NCBI RefSeq assembly: GCF_028009165.1
Contig: NC_079241.1
Coordinates: 5,456,001-5,520,000, forward strand
DNA from: Akanthomyces muscarius
Lineage: Eukaryota; Ascomycota; Sordariomycetes; Hypocreales; Cordycipitaceae
DNA length: 64,000 nt
Reading direction: 5' to 3'
Within the stretch, counting starts at the first letter, position 1. Each line of letters opens with the position of its first letter. A program made the position numbers and the translations under genes. Below the pieces are notes generated by a model. That model did no database searches. It saw only the letters and a list, made by a program, of their open reading frames with translations, and was not told the origin of the DNA. Below are positions 33,131 to 44,849 of this stretch, in pieces.

Positions 33131-35214
33131 GATGGCTTATGGCACTGATGTGTAATGGGGCGTTATTGATGCACAGTATGTGGTGTGTTGCGCGAAGAGT
33201 TCAAGTTGACGACGTTTAGTCGATTCCGAAAAGATTGACGTTGGGCGACTTGTAAGCCCAGTGCTTTACGGCTGATTTGGCCGACTACAAAACATGACGG
33301 CGAGTACTTTACCAGTCGAGTCACAGCATCTGGAAATGCGGCGCACCGCTAACAACTTACCGGGCGTTTACTACAAGGCTGAGTAGGTTGGGATGTAAGA
33401 AGCAAGGGGGGGAACATGAGGCTTGCGGCTGTAGTTTGTGGTGTGGCAGAATCGGGATTAGCACGGCGAGGCTGAGAAGCCACAAAGTGACTCTTTTTCA
33501 CAAGTTTCTGTCAGCCCCGAAGCCGGAGAACTCCAATGGTTTTCGATATTTGACTCTGTTGTCACGAGTACAGTTATTTTCGTCTGTTTTTCTTGTCGGA
33601 AGCTTCCTGCCGGATGTCGACAAGCTGCTCTGAGATTTTGGGCTTAGCAGTTCAAGTAGAGTTTCGCGGCGCCCGAGCGTGCGGAGAGGCTATGCCACGT
33701 CCCCCATCTCATCGCGAGTAAGACTTGCGGGGTGGGGGAGGGAAAGAAGTCACGTAGAGGGGCGCGCCGGGCTCTTGTCATTAATCCCAGGTCCCGGTGA
33801 CTATGGTATTCGCTGAGTCGTTGCGGCTCGGCATGGTGGGCAGTGCAGAGCCTTGGCCAAAAGTATGCAGTGCTAGAGAGTTGGGACAAGCAGAAGAAAA
33901 AAAGAAGAAAAAAAGAGAACAACCGGTGCACGAGTCTATTCTTCTGTCGGCTGCAGTTGGTCACGTTTTTTCAGTTTGCAGTTTGCAGCCTGCAGGTTTG
34001 TTCGTTTGCTAATGAATAAGAGGAATGTTCCATTCGGCTGGCAAACCCCGCAAGCGAGAGAGGGCTGCTCACCTGACGCTGCAAAAAAAGAGTAACTTAC
34101 CGCTAGGAAGGCCAGAAGAAGCAGGTGACTGTTGACCGCAGATGCTAGCGCTGCTGCTTATTACCAGCCCAGCCGAAGCAAAGCAGAGGACGCAAGGGGT
34201 CCAGGCCCAGCCAGCGGTGCCCGACTCATGCAGGGCCCTGCAAGCCATTCTTTGGAAGCAAGACGCGCAAGCAAGCAAGTAATGGAGGGGGTGGGGGTTT
34301 ATCATTTCTTTTACATGGATTATCAATTCGTATTTCCAATTGATATTTTCAGTTCTTTTTTTCCTTGCTATTTTTTGCTTGTGCAAGTGCGCTGTTTGAA
34401 CTGTCTCGGCTGCTTGTCTTGTTGTCTGTCTGTTGTCAGTTGTCAGACTCAGACTGTGTTGGTGAGTTGGATGTACTCAGTACGGTCAGGACGGTCGGTC
34501 TGGTAAAGACATGCAGAGAGAGTGTCGCAGGCCTGTGCCGTCTGCAAGTACCTTTACAGCAGGCTGTTCTCTGAGCTGCAGCGGATTATAGCGGACTGCC
34601 GCGTCTGTTTTAGTGGCTTGCGTGGCTTTTAGCGGGCACTTATAGTGCAGCAGACGTCGGTATGGGGTACTTTGTTCTAGGCGATCCCCACTCGTCGTCG
34701 CTGTCGTCAACACCCTCGGCCTCCACACCCGGACGTCGCCCGCAGCGGCCGCAGCACGGTAGAGAGATGCTTTGAAACATTACTCGCCAAGAGAGAAAGG
34801 AAAGCAAAAAAATAAAAATAAAAAATGCAGCGTGTAATTTTCATGTGTAATCTGCAGCATGCTAAGCATCTCCGAGCGGGGCCGTTGGTACCTGCCCATC
34901 GAGGCTCGTTCGAGACCTGAGATGACGCCCCCCCCCATCTCTCTCGTCGGTGTGTGTCTGCTGAGCCGACTGAGGCTGCAGCGGAATCTATATTATTCGC
35001 CCATCCCCTCTGTTTCGTTTCATTCCTATTTTCTTTGTTTCGTTTCCTCCAAGCCCATCCTCATATCCTAGATCACAAACACCGAGTCACTCGACCGTCC
35101 GCGTCTTCAACACTTGCAGACCCCATCACGAACTTGTACCACGATACACAACGAGACGGACTGGCTAGCTTCCCCAGACTCGGCGGACACTCGACCACAC
35201 GACTGCGAGGCAAA
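33131..35214. other. 2.1-kb divergent promoter, GNAT and PAL1
   Basis: No gene was recognised. The PAL1-proximal part (34940-35210) is C/T-rich, as in many fungal promoters and 5' leaders. A-rich tracts occur near 33890 and 34800. Confidence 0.5.
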
Positions 35215-37442
35215 ATGACCGACTACGACCAAGTCGACAAGCTCTGGGTAAGCGCGCACCACGATGCTTCATTTTCCTTTCCCTTGTACCTCGGCATGCC
35301 GACTCCGACCTTCGCACTCTCTCCCACCTGCCCCTCCGCCCTCCTCCCATGATCGGCAGTTTTAGATGGTCCCTTGGATCGCGCTGCTCATTGCCAATCC
35401 GGCCAATCCCTGCCACAAGCGTTGGAAGGGAAGCGGACAGCAGACCCAGCAGACAGACCCCTCTCCACCTACTAAGTATTCCGACCGTCAGTTGCATCAT
35501 CGCTACATCACTACCCTCGTCAGCCACTGGCTAGGCTCTATAGAGCTGGACCCTGCCTTTGGTGACGGAACCTGAGCGCATGGCGATAGCGACCATCAAC
35601 TTTTTTTTGGCCCTTTGCTGCTGCGTGGTTTTACCTTTGTTTTTATTTTATTTTTACACGTCGCTTGTCTACGGACCTGTCTATCGGGTGGGCCCTGACT
35701 TGCACACCACTTTCGACAATACTCCCCTGTTCTCTCGACGGCAACGACGTCACCAATGCACATCACTGCTCCCACCGTTGAAGCCACCATTATCTTTTTT
35801 TAAACCCGCTCCTGCTCGTCATTTCTCGATTTCTTCTTGTCTCACATTTATTCCACCCGTCCTTTTTTTCCCCCTCTGTCCATCTACATCTATCCCGCTG
35901 CCAAGACACATACGCATCCGCTCCACCCAAACCTTTTTTGCTCGTATTCCTGTCTGCCGCAATCGCTGACGCGCGTCTCTTTGCTGTCGTTATTTGAAAC
36001 AGGCCAAGAGATATATTCTGGACCCTCTGACTGCTCCGGAACCCTCGCAAGAGACCGGCCCAGGCTCCTCGCACTACAACGTCCACCTCCGTGCCTCCCG
36101 GCCCATATCCATTGCGTCGCGGCCCACGCCTCACCCCAAGACGGCGCTGCCGGCCTCTCCGCCTTCGCCGCCCCGCCGTGCCGACTCCAAGAGAGCAAGC
36201 CACCACCACACCTCCATCAGGCGTGCGCCCAGCGTCGGTAGTGACGACGACGCCCAGGATCCGTTTGCGGACAAAGGCGCCTCTGCCAACTTCTTCAACA
36301 ACCCCACGCCGCCCGAGTCTGCTGGCTTTTATAAGTCCACGTCGCCATCCACGCCGCCTGCCCAGTACCACCCCTCCAACCCGTACTCGGCCCGCCGCTC
36401 CCGTCGCACCTCCAACCTCGACACCCATCACGAGGAAGCACACTCGCACAACACCGGCCTCGTCTCGCCCCCGCAGTCCCCCGAGTCGGCTGTATCTGAC
36501 AGCGCCGCCGCCGCCGCCGCCGCCACCGCGCGGCCGTCTCCCTTTCCTTCCACGGCAGCCTACCACAGCGGCCGTCTCCCCGTCCGCTCCGCCAGCGCCC
36601 GTGCCCCAGGCGTCAGCCACAACCCGGACCACGCCCGCAGCCGCAGCGACGGCCACTACCATCACCAGCAGCAGCCGCCGCGCTCTTACCGTCCGCCTGG
36701 CGCTCTCATCCAGCGCTTCCCCGGCGACATGACGCACCGCCCTCTCGACATGATCCGGCGCGAGACCCGCGCCGCCGACCGCCGGCACCGCAAGCGCTTC
36801 TCCGAGGCCGACACCATCGACCTGCTCGACAACGTCGGCCCGACTTACCACCACGATGGGCCCTACGACGCCACCCTCGCCAGCCGCAACATGAACAAGA
36901 TGTACTCGCCCGTCGAGGCCGTCAAGGACTCCAACATGGCTGCCCTGCGCGCCACCCCCGACGAGTTCATCCAGGACTCGCTCGTCCACCACCGCCCGCT
37001 CCAGGGCACCGGCACCATCCCCAGCGGCGGCGTCGACGCCCGCGGCAACCGCCTCAGCTACGAGGAGGGCGCCGACCTCATGCGCGAGCCCGACGCCCCC
37101 GGCGGCGCCTACAGGCGCTACCCCGACGTCCGCTACCACCCCGACGACCTCAAGGGCAAGGGCGAGCCCTCGTACACCATCGAGCGCGACCTGAAAAAGG
37201 ACAAGGGCCTCGCCGCCGCCGAGAACTCGTTTGAGATGGAGAGCAACCCGCTCATGGCCAAGAGCCTGCGCCGCAAGAGCGTCCCCGTCGGCTTCTCGTC
37301 TGGCTCCAATGCGGGCGCCGAGGGTGGCGAGCAGGAAAGCCTCGGCCGTCAGAACTCGACTGGTCATCGCATCAGCGAGGGCCTGAAGCGTCGCTTTGGC
37401 AGTCTGCGCCGCAAGAAGAGCCCCAGCCCGGACCAGGAGTAA
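35215..37442 (+). CDS. PAL1: PAL1 cell-morphology protein
   Basis: Two exons, 35215-35247 (11 codons, MTDYDQVDKLW) and 36003-37442, joined in phase 0 over a 753-nt intron (GTAAGC...AACAG); 490 residues. The second exon opens with AKRYILDPLTAPEPSQETGP. The protein is rich in Ser, Pro and His up to about residue 240. The conserved Pal1 region follows, with RKRFSEADTIDLLDN (about residue 275), GPYDATLASRNMNKMYSPVEAV and a basic tail (GLKRRFGSLRRKKSPS). Pal1 in fission yeast supports polarised growth and cell shape; yeast relatives act early in endocytosis at the plasma membrane. The very short first exon and large intron are unusual for this genome. Confidence 0.88.
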
Positions 37443-38280
37443 AAAACTCCTACGTCTATTAGGTCCTTGAGACCGTGTACAACGAACTTTTTTTTTTTTA
37501 CAAATTTTCCTTTGTCTAGCTACGCCACAATTTTTTTCAGGTTACAAATTTCGGTAGAAAGATTTGCGATGGGATATAACGGTTACACAGGACGGCGTTT
37601 GATTGGTTGCGCGACAATGGTTTCCACGTCGCCGATTGATAGATTATTTATTTACCAAAATTTACAAAATCAAATCAGAACCTGTTCAATAAGTGATGTG
37701 CCTCAAAAGAGATACTCTCGGCCAGTTGGCCCTAGCAGGCTGGCGTAAATGGCTGAGGAACGGCCAAGTAGCTGTGAACAAAAGAAGCAGGAAAACCAAG
37801 GATAATGGGAAGAAAACAGTACGAAACCAAAGTGATCAATATTCCAAGAAAGAGAGGTACTTAGAAGATGCAGCCTATATATAAGAAGGGACAAGAGGAA
37901 AATAACAACTACAATAGAACTTGGTGGGATAGATGCAGCCTGGCAGCTCGAGGTTTTTTGACATGATGTGGAGTTGGCATTGCTGGACATATAAGTCATT
38001 TCGATCCTCATGGGGTTTACCGGTCTGGTAGGACAGTCAGTAGAGTGAATTGATGAACAGCGGTGAGATGGTGGATTTCTTGGACGAGGGCGAGAAAGAC
38101 GAGATGCGTTTTCGCCATCATGTTCCGATGAAGATATATAATCTACACTAATCTTACAACGACTTTCCCAGTCGCTGGCAAAAATAAGAAAGGAAAAATA
38201 AAATAAAAAGCAAGAACTCATCAAACTCCCGTGTACGCCAGCTTCGTGTATGAGAAAAGACAGCAACTAGGTAGCATGTT
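37443..38280. other. Convergent intergenic region, PAL1 and RTC1
   Basis: This 838-bp AT-rich stretch between convergent stop codons should contain both 3' UTRs. No gene was recognised. Confidence 0.55.
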
Positions 38281-41200
38281 TCACCTGTCCGTCTTGACAA
38301 ACTTGACGCTCTTGCGTCGCTCGCGCTCGCCCGTCCCGGGCACCCGCCCTGGGCTAGAGCTCAGTATGCCGCCAGAGCTCGGCGAACCGCCTTTGTTCAG
38401 CGCCTCGCGCGCCATACCGACGGCCTTACTCTGCGGTATGTCGTAGCTGTCGCTGCGCACGCTGCGGTCGCGCCCGCCGGGGCTGGAACGCCGACTGCCG
38501 CCGCCGCCGCCGCCGCCGCGCAGCTCGTCCCGGGCGCGGGTGCTGTCCAGCGTCGCGCGGCCGAGCTCCTCCGCGCGCGCCGTGACCACCTCCCCGCGGT
38601 ACTTGCCCGGAAGACACGCATGGCCGCAGCCATCGAGCGGGCAGCATCCACCGCTGAATTTAGTCGTCTGCGAGTTGGGGTCGTCAGCTTCCATGGTGCC
38701 GTGCCACAGCTGCAGGCAGGAGGCATGTCCGCCGTGAGCGCAGCCAGGGCAGAACCACCACCAATTGGAAACCCACAGGTCCGAATCCGCACCGCCCGGA
38801 TCGGCATCGTCGCCTGGGATGTGGGCGGGGAGTTCTGCGTCGCGATGATTGCATACGGCACACGGCGCCATCACGGAGCGGCAGCGTTCGCAGGTCCAGA
38901 CAGCGTCGCGGCCGCCGCTGGGGTCGACTTCTCGCGGCTTTCGACATGCGGAGCAGAACAGCCCCGTTTTGACGCCTTGCTGCGCAGGTCCAAAGATGGC
39001 GCTATAGTTCTCGCCCCAGTCGGGCATGCCTTCTGGCCACCCCTGAATGCACAGCTTGCGTAAGAAAGATGCCTCCACAAACAAACCCATGCGCATTAGT
39101 CGCTGGTGATGCTGTCGCAGGATACCTCGGGCCAGGTGAGTGTCAATGATGTCGTCCGGAAGTAGTGGCCGGAGAAGAAGCACCATGGCAGACGCATTGA
39201 CTGCTGATGAACGGCATTCGAAATCAAAGGCTCTTTTGAGCAAAAGATAAGGGTCAAGAGCAGCGGGCACTGTGTTATCTCCCTTCATGTCTAGAAAATC
39301 GGGGTCGTTGGGCCACGGTAGATAGTCGGCTTCAATGACATGTGGCCTTGGATCGTTGTAATATGTGGTAGCCGGATTGCTGGTGCTGTCAGCGCGACTG
39401 ACCACAGTTTCAGCAGGAGCTGTAGACTGTTGAAAGGATGCGTTCTGGTCAGAGTCAGACTGTGACGCAAAAGACAACTGAGATGGATAAGTGTCGTCTG
39501 TAGATGCAGTTGTTTGCGAAATCATGAAAACGTCCTCTGGTGAGTCAGTCGTCTTTGGCTTACGCCGTTGAGTGTCGCCGTGGATTCTGGATTCGAATTC
39601 AGTGTCGGCGCTGCCACTGCTGATCTTTGAAGAGGCGCCTGCAATTTCTACAGATGAGTTTTGTAGAGAGCGCTTCTTGGTTCCATCCGAGATGGAGAAC
39701 ATTTCTCCCATGCTATCCTCTGAATCATGACGAACGGGCTTGATCCGTGAACTCCGCTGATCAGCCGCCTCCTTTGTTTTTGGCTCGGGAACATCAATAG
39801 CTCGCGAGAGGGCATCAGTATCGTAAAAGTCATAGCCTTCAGTTATAGATACTTCGGAAAGCTCACTCTCTCGGCTGTTGTCCGATATTGCTTGAGAGCT
39901 ACCCTGCGAATGTGCCGCATCCTTGTAAGTATGCAGGGAAGGGCCGAGGTTGAAACTCTCTGGCTCGATGATGGGCGTCAGTTTCTTCCCATGCTGGTAG
40001 TGACCATTTTCCCATTCGCTGTGGCGGATTGCATCAGCTGGTCTCGCAATCGGAGTTGGCACATTAGATGTACTCTCAATCTCCTCCGACAGAAGTGACC
40101 GCACAGCATGCAGTCTGCTATCTATACTGCCCGCATGAGCGGATGGTCTGCGTGGTGTTTCTTCGCCGTTATAGCTGGCTCCATAAATTTCATGTGGCTT
40201 CGGAGGGTTTGATTTGCCGCCATCAAGCTGCTTCTTTTGAAAACGGGTCAACCTTGCGTCCAAGTGGTAATTTGCTCTCTTTTTGAGCAGTAAATCCATG
40301 GCAAAGGCAATCACGCGCCATGACTGGGATAGTCTGTACAAGCGCACATTTTCCGAGGCTTTGGAAAATTCCTCTAAAGCCACTCCTACTCGTTGAGCTA
40401 GAGTGGCCTTGTCGTCTGGATTCGGCAGGACTCGCTCCAGCGTCTCAAGGTAGCTTGCTGTGAGGTACTGATAAACTGGGACCTTGGTCGATGCTGGCAA
40501 TTTCCCCGAGGACATTACTTGCGGGGACTTGAACATGCCAGTAACGCCGATAGACAGATCAAGGCTTAGTGTCTTTCTGCCCTCATCCGAAACGTTGGTG
40601 CTAGACGGAGGTGTTGTGCTCAACAGCTGTCCCGAACGACCACTCAGACGGCGTCGATGAGCAAGTTTGCGCCGGGGCCCAATAAATGTTCCCAGTACGT
40701 CTTCCTCGGAGTCGCTTTTGCTTCCACTGAGCAGGTAGGCATTGGGGCTAGAGCTGTATGTCGGGCGAGACGGCGTCTCGCTGTGGTGCATAATCGGGCG
40801 TGGACGACTTTGCTGTGCACGCTCATCCAAGAACATGACAGCCTCGCCTTGCGGTGAAAATGCCATTGCCGATGTAGAGAGTCTGTCGATAGCCTTAGGT
40901 GCATATGCCACATCACACTGGTTGAATAGTCCGTCTTGACCAACAGTCCAGAGCATATCCTGGTCTCTCCAAAGCATCGCAGATGGCGACGAATCAAAGC
41001 GTTCAATCTCCTTGTACGGCATGGTTGGACGCGCCAGATCCCATATGTGAACAACTGATGCGCCGTACCGCTTTTTGGTGCTTTCGTCGTAGCTCACTGC
41101 AACCTGGGCTACACGTCGTGTTTGTGCCGTAGCAGACCACAGGCCCGGTCGCCAAGAAAGACACGACACCGGTGCTGGAGTTGTAATAGTCCATTTTGGT

Positions 41201-42093
41201 TTTTGTCGCTTGTCAGCCGAGCCGCCCAAGTCCCACACATGAAGTTTTGAGTCCCATCCCGCACTGATGAGATGAATCCCATCAGGATGCCACGCCATTG
41301 TGGAGCACGCCTTCTCATGTGCGTTAATCCTCAACACCGGCTTCGAGGGTTGGCGAACGTCCCATTTCAGAACCACGCCGCCCTCTGTACAGCACGCCAT
41401 CTCGTGTCCGAGTCGGGGTGACCACATTACTTTCCTAATTGACTCGTTGTTTTTCAAGGGTGAAAATCGTTGTCGAAATGTGAGTATTCCCGATCGTGTA
41501 GCAGCCGCCGTAGAAACATCAAACACGCGTGCTATGCCGTCCTGACTTCCTGACAGCAGCCAGCTCTTCAAGTGTGGGTTGACGTCCAACGAATTTATCT
41601 GGCGGCTATCCTCCTGCATTTGTATATAGTCGAGAGGATCTGAGCCTCCGCTATCGAGTCGAGACAGGTCGTAGCCAAATATACGCCCTGTAGCGCATGC
41701 AGTGAAGACTGTGCCATTCTCGTGCCATTTGAGGTCACGAATATTAAGCTGGTCGGCCACAACATTTGCCCGACTTCCAGAAGTTTTTTGCGATGTGATT
41801 GAAGCCCTAATATCAATCCCTTCGCTAAAACTGAAGCCAGGGCTGTCCGGGCTATCGAGTACCAGGGTTTTGAGTATGTGCGGTCCGCCCAGAACGGCGG
41901 CGCGCCCGTCCGAGGAAACATCGAGGCAAGATACTGGCGCAGCTACCGGGTACACGGCATTTTGTGATTTCATCGGCCGGTAATTCGTGGGTGTCGCGGT
42001 AGCGGTGCTGGCGACAGTCGCATCGCCAACGGAAGCATCGTTGGCCGGCTTCCCCAGCAGCTTGCGCATGATCCTGGACTCGCGGTTATACAT
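38281..42093 (-). CDS. RTC1: RTC1/SEA2 (WDR24-like) SEACAT/GATOR2 subunit
   Basis: Single exon of 1270 residues. WD40 repeats occupy about residues 50-420, for example DLKWHENGTVFTACATGRIFGYDL and AWHPDGIHLISAGWDSKLHVWDL. A long Ser-rich linker with helical blocks follows. The C-terminus (about residues 1045-1165) is a zinc-binding RING-like module with CSACRKP, CERCRSVMAPCAVCNH, WWWFCPGCAHGGHASCLQLW and CCPLDGCGHAC. This arrangement matches fungal Rtc1 and animal WDR24. The complex sits at the vacuole membrane and regulates TORC1 in response to amino acids; the yeast gene was also named for telomere capping. The start could be the first ATG or the one nine codons later. Confidence 0.92.
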   Translation of the reverse strand: MYNRESRIMRKLLGKPANDASVGDATVASTATATPTNYRPMKSQNAVYPVAAPVSCLDVSSDGRAAVLGGPHILKTLVLDSPDSPGFSFSEGIDIRASITSQKTSGSRANVVADQLNIRDLKWHENGTVFTACATGRIFGYDLSRLDSGGSDPLDYIQMQEDSRQINSLDVNPHLKSWLLSGSQDGIARVFDVSTAAATRSGILTFRQRFSPLKNNESIRKVMWSPRLGHEMACCTEGGVVLKWDVRQPSKPVLRINAHEKACSTMAWHPDGIHLISAGWDSKLHVWDLGGSADKRQKPKWTITTPAPVSCLSWRPGLWSATAQTRRVAQVAVSYDESTKKRYGASVVHIWDLARPTMPYKEIERFDSSPSAMLWRDQDMLWTVGQDGLFNQCDVAYAPKAIDRLSTSAMAFSPQGEAVMFLDERAQQSRPRPIMHHSETPSRPTYSSSPNAYLLSGSKSDSEEDVLGTFIGPRRKLAHRRRLSGRSGQLLSTTPPSSTNVSDEGRKTLSLDLSIGVTGMFKSPQVMSSGKLPASTKVPVYQYLTASYLETLERVLPNPDDKATLAQRVGVALEEFSKASENVRLYRLSQSWRVIAFAMDLLLKKRANYHLDARLTRFQKKQLDGGKSNPPKPHEIYGASYNGEETPRRPSAHAGSIDSRLHAVRSLLSEEIESTSNVPTPIARPADAIRHSEWENGHYQHGKKLTPIIEPESFNLGPSLHTYKDAAHSQGSSQAISDNSRESELSEVSITEGYDFYDTDALSRAIDVPEPKTKEAADQRSSRIKPVRHDSEDSMGEMFSISDGTKKRSLQNSSVEIAGASSKISSGSADTEFESRIHGDTQRRKPKTTDSPEDVFMISQTTASTDDTYPSQLSFASQSDSDQNASFQQSTAPAETVVSRADSTSNPATTYYNDPRPHVIEADYLPWPNDPDFLDMKGDNTVPAALDPYLLLKRAFDFECRSSAVNASAMVLLLRPLLPDDIIDTHLARGILRQHHQRLMRMGLFVEASFLRKLCIQGWPEGMPDWGENYSAIFGPAQQGVKTGLFCSACRKPREVDPSGGRDAVWTCERCRSVMAPCAVCNHRDAELPAHIPGDDADPGGADSDLWVSNWWWFCPGCAHGGHASCLQLWHGTMEADDPNSQTTKFSGGCCPLDGCGHACLPGKYRGEVVTARAEELGRATLDSTRARDELRGGGGGGGSRRSSPGGRDRSVRSDSYDIPQSKAVGMAREALNKGGSPSSGGILSSSPGRVPGTGERERRKSVKFVKTDR

Positions 42094-42862
42094 TGCTATA
42101 GTGGCTGAAAAGCGCTTGACACGCCATCAATGGCTACTCAGTGGGGACGATTGTCCATTACTCGTATGATTGTGCTGGTTGGAATTGATGTTGTCGCGTC
42201 CGGATGCTTGCATAGGTGAATGATGCCCGACCCTGGAAAGTCGAGGTGGGGATCTCGGTAGGCAAGCTCGTGTGGAGATGAAATAGGAATCCTGGTATTG
42301 GTCGAACTTGCAAGCCAGCACTACGTCAACCCTCGAGCTGTTTCACCACGGTCTTGTTCGTTCATTTTCAATTTCGTTTTATTTGTTTTGGGTAGAGTAG
42401 ACTCTGACAGTCTTCTACACTTCAGGCGTATTTCCCGTGAAGTAGTTGTAACCTCTATGCATAAACTTGGCGGGAGACATTGCTTGCGATTTATATCCGC
42501 ATAAATCGTCTCAAAATCCAACTAAGCAGTATGAACATTGAGGTTAACCGTGTCCAACTCTACAAGGGTATCGAGTTACTTCTCAACTGAGAATAGAGGC
42601 GTCGTGTCGTAATAGGGTCCGTTGATGCATGTACGGAGCCGGATATCACGGTGATGCACCATAATCTATTCGTGAGCAGACGCGATTTGATTGGTCTCGG
42701 TTTCTGTTCGCCGTTAGCATCAAGCCTGCGAATCGGCGCTCTTGTAAAATCGTACCTATTGAATCGCGATATGCGCGCCGATATGCTTCTCGGTACTTGG
42801 CTCGAAGTGCCTGCATATCGGCATTTTGTAGAAATTTCTGGGGATTAAGTTTGTTTCAAGTT
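42094..42862. other. Intergenic region, RTC1 promoter
   Basis: This 769-bp stretch lies between two minus-strand genes. No coding sequence or clear repeat was recognised. Confidence 0.5.
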
Positions 42863-43391
42863 TCACTCCTCAACGTCCACGTCACCATCTGCGTCCTTGA
42901 CGTCGGGGCTTCGGCTTCGACTGCGGCTGCGTCCAGATCGGCGGCCAGCGCCTCTTCCACCTCGTCCTCCCTTGCCAGGCGGCGGTCGCACAAAGGCAAA
43001 ATCCACTTGTATTGTCTGGTCGAGCATTTTAGTGTCGTTCGCGCCGTCAATGGCAGCTCTGCCTTCCTCCAAAGTCGCGTACTCGATCAAAGCATAGCCC
43101 TGCCATTGGTTAGCAGGCCATCGTGAGTGATGCGCCCCAGTGCAAATTGCTACTTGCTTTGACGTAACCGCTTCGGCGATCCAAGTTTAAGTGAAGATTC
43201 TTAATCTCGCCGAATTCGCCAAATGTATCCTGGATCGTTTCTTCATCTGCCTCCTCGTGGACGTTGGTGACGATGATTATCCACCCCTCGATTGATCGCA
43301 CCGCGGTCGCTTTTCCGTGTGTTTGCATAAGGGATTCGTCCTGTGCAGGAGCAGAGCCAGCTGCATCTACCTCCATCTCTGTGCTGGCCAT
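42863..43391 (-). CDS. Y14/RBM8A-like exon-junction-complex RNA-binding protein
   Basis: Two exons, 43391-43158 and 43099-42863, giving 156 residues. The RRM (about residues 36-120) starts with [20 protein letters not shown], which is the Y14-specific form of RNP2, and continues over the splice into [18 protein letters not shown] (RNP1). The C-terminus is Arg/Gly/Ser-rich ([10 protein letters not shown]) and then acidic. Y14 pairs with Mago in the exon junction complex on spliced mRNA in the nucleus. The 58-nt intron begins with GCAAGT instead of GT; the phase, the branch sequence CTAACC and the GCAG acceptor all support it. The protein is close to the usual length of the family. Confidence 0.92.
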
Positions 43392-44041
43392 GTTGATTGT
43401 TGTTGGGTGCTGGGAGTCGTGGTGTAGTTTTTCTGACCGGGCGATGCTCTACGCAGCTGAGCTCTGGCTTTGCTGCGTAAGGACGTCACGTGATTTCGAG
43501 TTTCGCGATTCCATCGGCCTCTGTTTCGCAACAATTACAATACGATTGGCGGTTATGATAAGGTTATACGTGCGACTGCGGCACAGCAGCACGCTTCAAT
43601 TACAAGACTGTGGAAGGGGAGTACTGTGACGCAACTGCGCACACTTCAGCCTGGCGCTGAAGCTAGGGTTTCGATGGATTGGAGATCCGGTTGTTGCTTT
43701 CGTTTACACCCTCAATTCCTCGCGGGGGCGCCCTTGAATGTATTGACATCTCGCAAAAGTCGCGTATGTCTACTTCTGTAGCTTTCATGTCCTTCTCATC
43801 ACCACATTCACCAATCGAACCGAATGTTGCAGATGTAATTTTGTTGTATTGACAAAAGGACCCCGGACGCCGAGTTAAGTCGTCGCGCCTCGTTGCATCT
43901 CTAGAATTATGCAGAGTGCCCAGCCAAGCGATCGACCCGACAAAATCCATCGTCTCCTCTGCTATCGTAGCATCTATTCAGAAGACGGTTCCGCCATGCC
44001 AAACTTCATTTTATCAACTCCCATCACTTCGTAATATGCAC
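43392..44041. other. Intergenic region, Y14 promoter and eS30 3' side
   Basis: This 650-bp stretch is between two minus-strand genes. No gene or clear repeat was recognised. Confidence 0.5.
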
Positions 44042-44415
44042 TTAAGAGCCGGGGTTGGGGTTCATCTAGTATCGGTGTCAGTATTCATCGTCTTCGGTCT
44101 CGTCGATTCAATCGTAATCCGGTCGTGCTAACCTTGCGCTTGCCGCCAGTCAGGGTGACGTTGACGAAACGGCGGGTGTACTTGAGGCGCTTAAGGGCAC
44201 GGCCCTTGGGGGTCTTGGCCTTCTCCTGAGGCTCAACCTGTGATGGAAATCTGGTCAGTTATCGGTCGCAACGGGTCGATCGGAGTAATGCGTCGTACTT
44301 TGGGGGTCTGAGACTTGACCTTGCCTGAAAACGAGTTAGAGAGTGCGAAAAGTTGGGGCGACAATAATTTCTGTAACGTACCGGCACGAGCGAGCGATCC
44401 GTGAACTTTACCCAT
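44042..44415 (-). CDS. RPS30: Ribosomal protein eS30
   Basis: Four exons (44415-44382, 44324-44299, 44237-44133, 44065-44042) encode 62 residues, the normal eS30 length. The sequence is [20 protein letters not shown], then [18 protein letters not shown] and [17 protein letters not shown], ending MNPNPGS. The last exon holds only seven codons plus the stop. Introns are 57, 61 and 67 nt and all GT-AG. eS30 is a small basic protein of the 40S subunit near the decoding centre. As in other fungi it is not fused to a ubiquitin-like domain. The high intron density is typical of fungal ribosomal protein genes. The upstream E-box and TGAGTCA element are listed separately. Confidence 0.95.
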
Positions 44416-44849
44416 GGTGATTGATTTATTTGGCGATACCTTGGTTGGTGAGGCTAGGTGTAGTGAGTTTTTGATTTCTGTAAATGGTTGTGGGCGGGAG
44501 GCGAAACTCACGTGAGTCACAGTCCCGCCACTGCCCTCCCGGAAAAACCCGGCTCCGCTACATGTCCATATGCTTATTCATGCATGTTGGAGCCTCGAGG
44601 TCCACTTTCACCTTCTCACCTTTTTCTCAGCGCTAGACCGGATATTTATAATTACTTCAACTGGGCGACGACCGGATAAATGTCATTACTGAAGATGCGA
44701 TCGTTGTATTAAATCATAGAATTATGGTATTATGGGGCTCCCGGGCTCATGAATGCTAACTATATACGATACCGAGGTATAAATACATGAGAAAATGCGA
44801 CTCATTCAATGAGCAGCCATGGTATAAAGAGGGTGGACTGGCTGCAGCC
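44416..44849. other. eS30 promoter and 3' side of the seven-helix RGS gene's neighbour
   Basis: The stretch lies upstream of eS30 on the minus strand; beyond it is the end of the RGS gene. It contains the palindrome described at 44506-44519 and is otherwise without recognised features. Confidence 0.5.
44506..44519. promoter_or_regulatory. Palindromic E-box plus TGAGTCA (Gcn4/Cpc1-type) site upstream of eS30
   Basis: ACTCACGTGAGT at 44506-44517 is a perfect 12-bp palindrome with a CACGTG core. It overlaps TGAGTCA at 44513-44519, the consensus of the Gcn4/Cpc1 amino-acid-starvation activator. The element lies about 90 bp upstream of the eS30 start codon. Binding is inferred from the motif only. 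Confidence 0.5.

Noticed and set aside
35790..37367. 525-codon minus-strand frame opposite PAL1
   Set aside because: It mirrors the Ser/Pro/His-rich PAL1 exon and is dominated by Val/Gly/Arg; no domain is seen.
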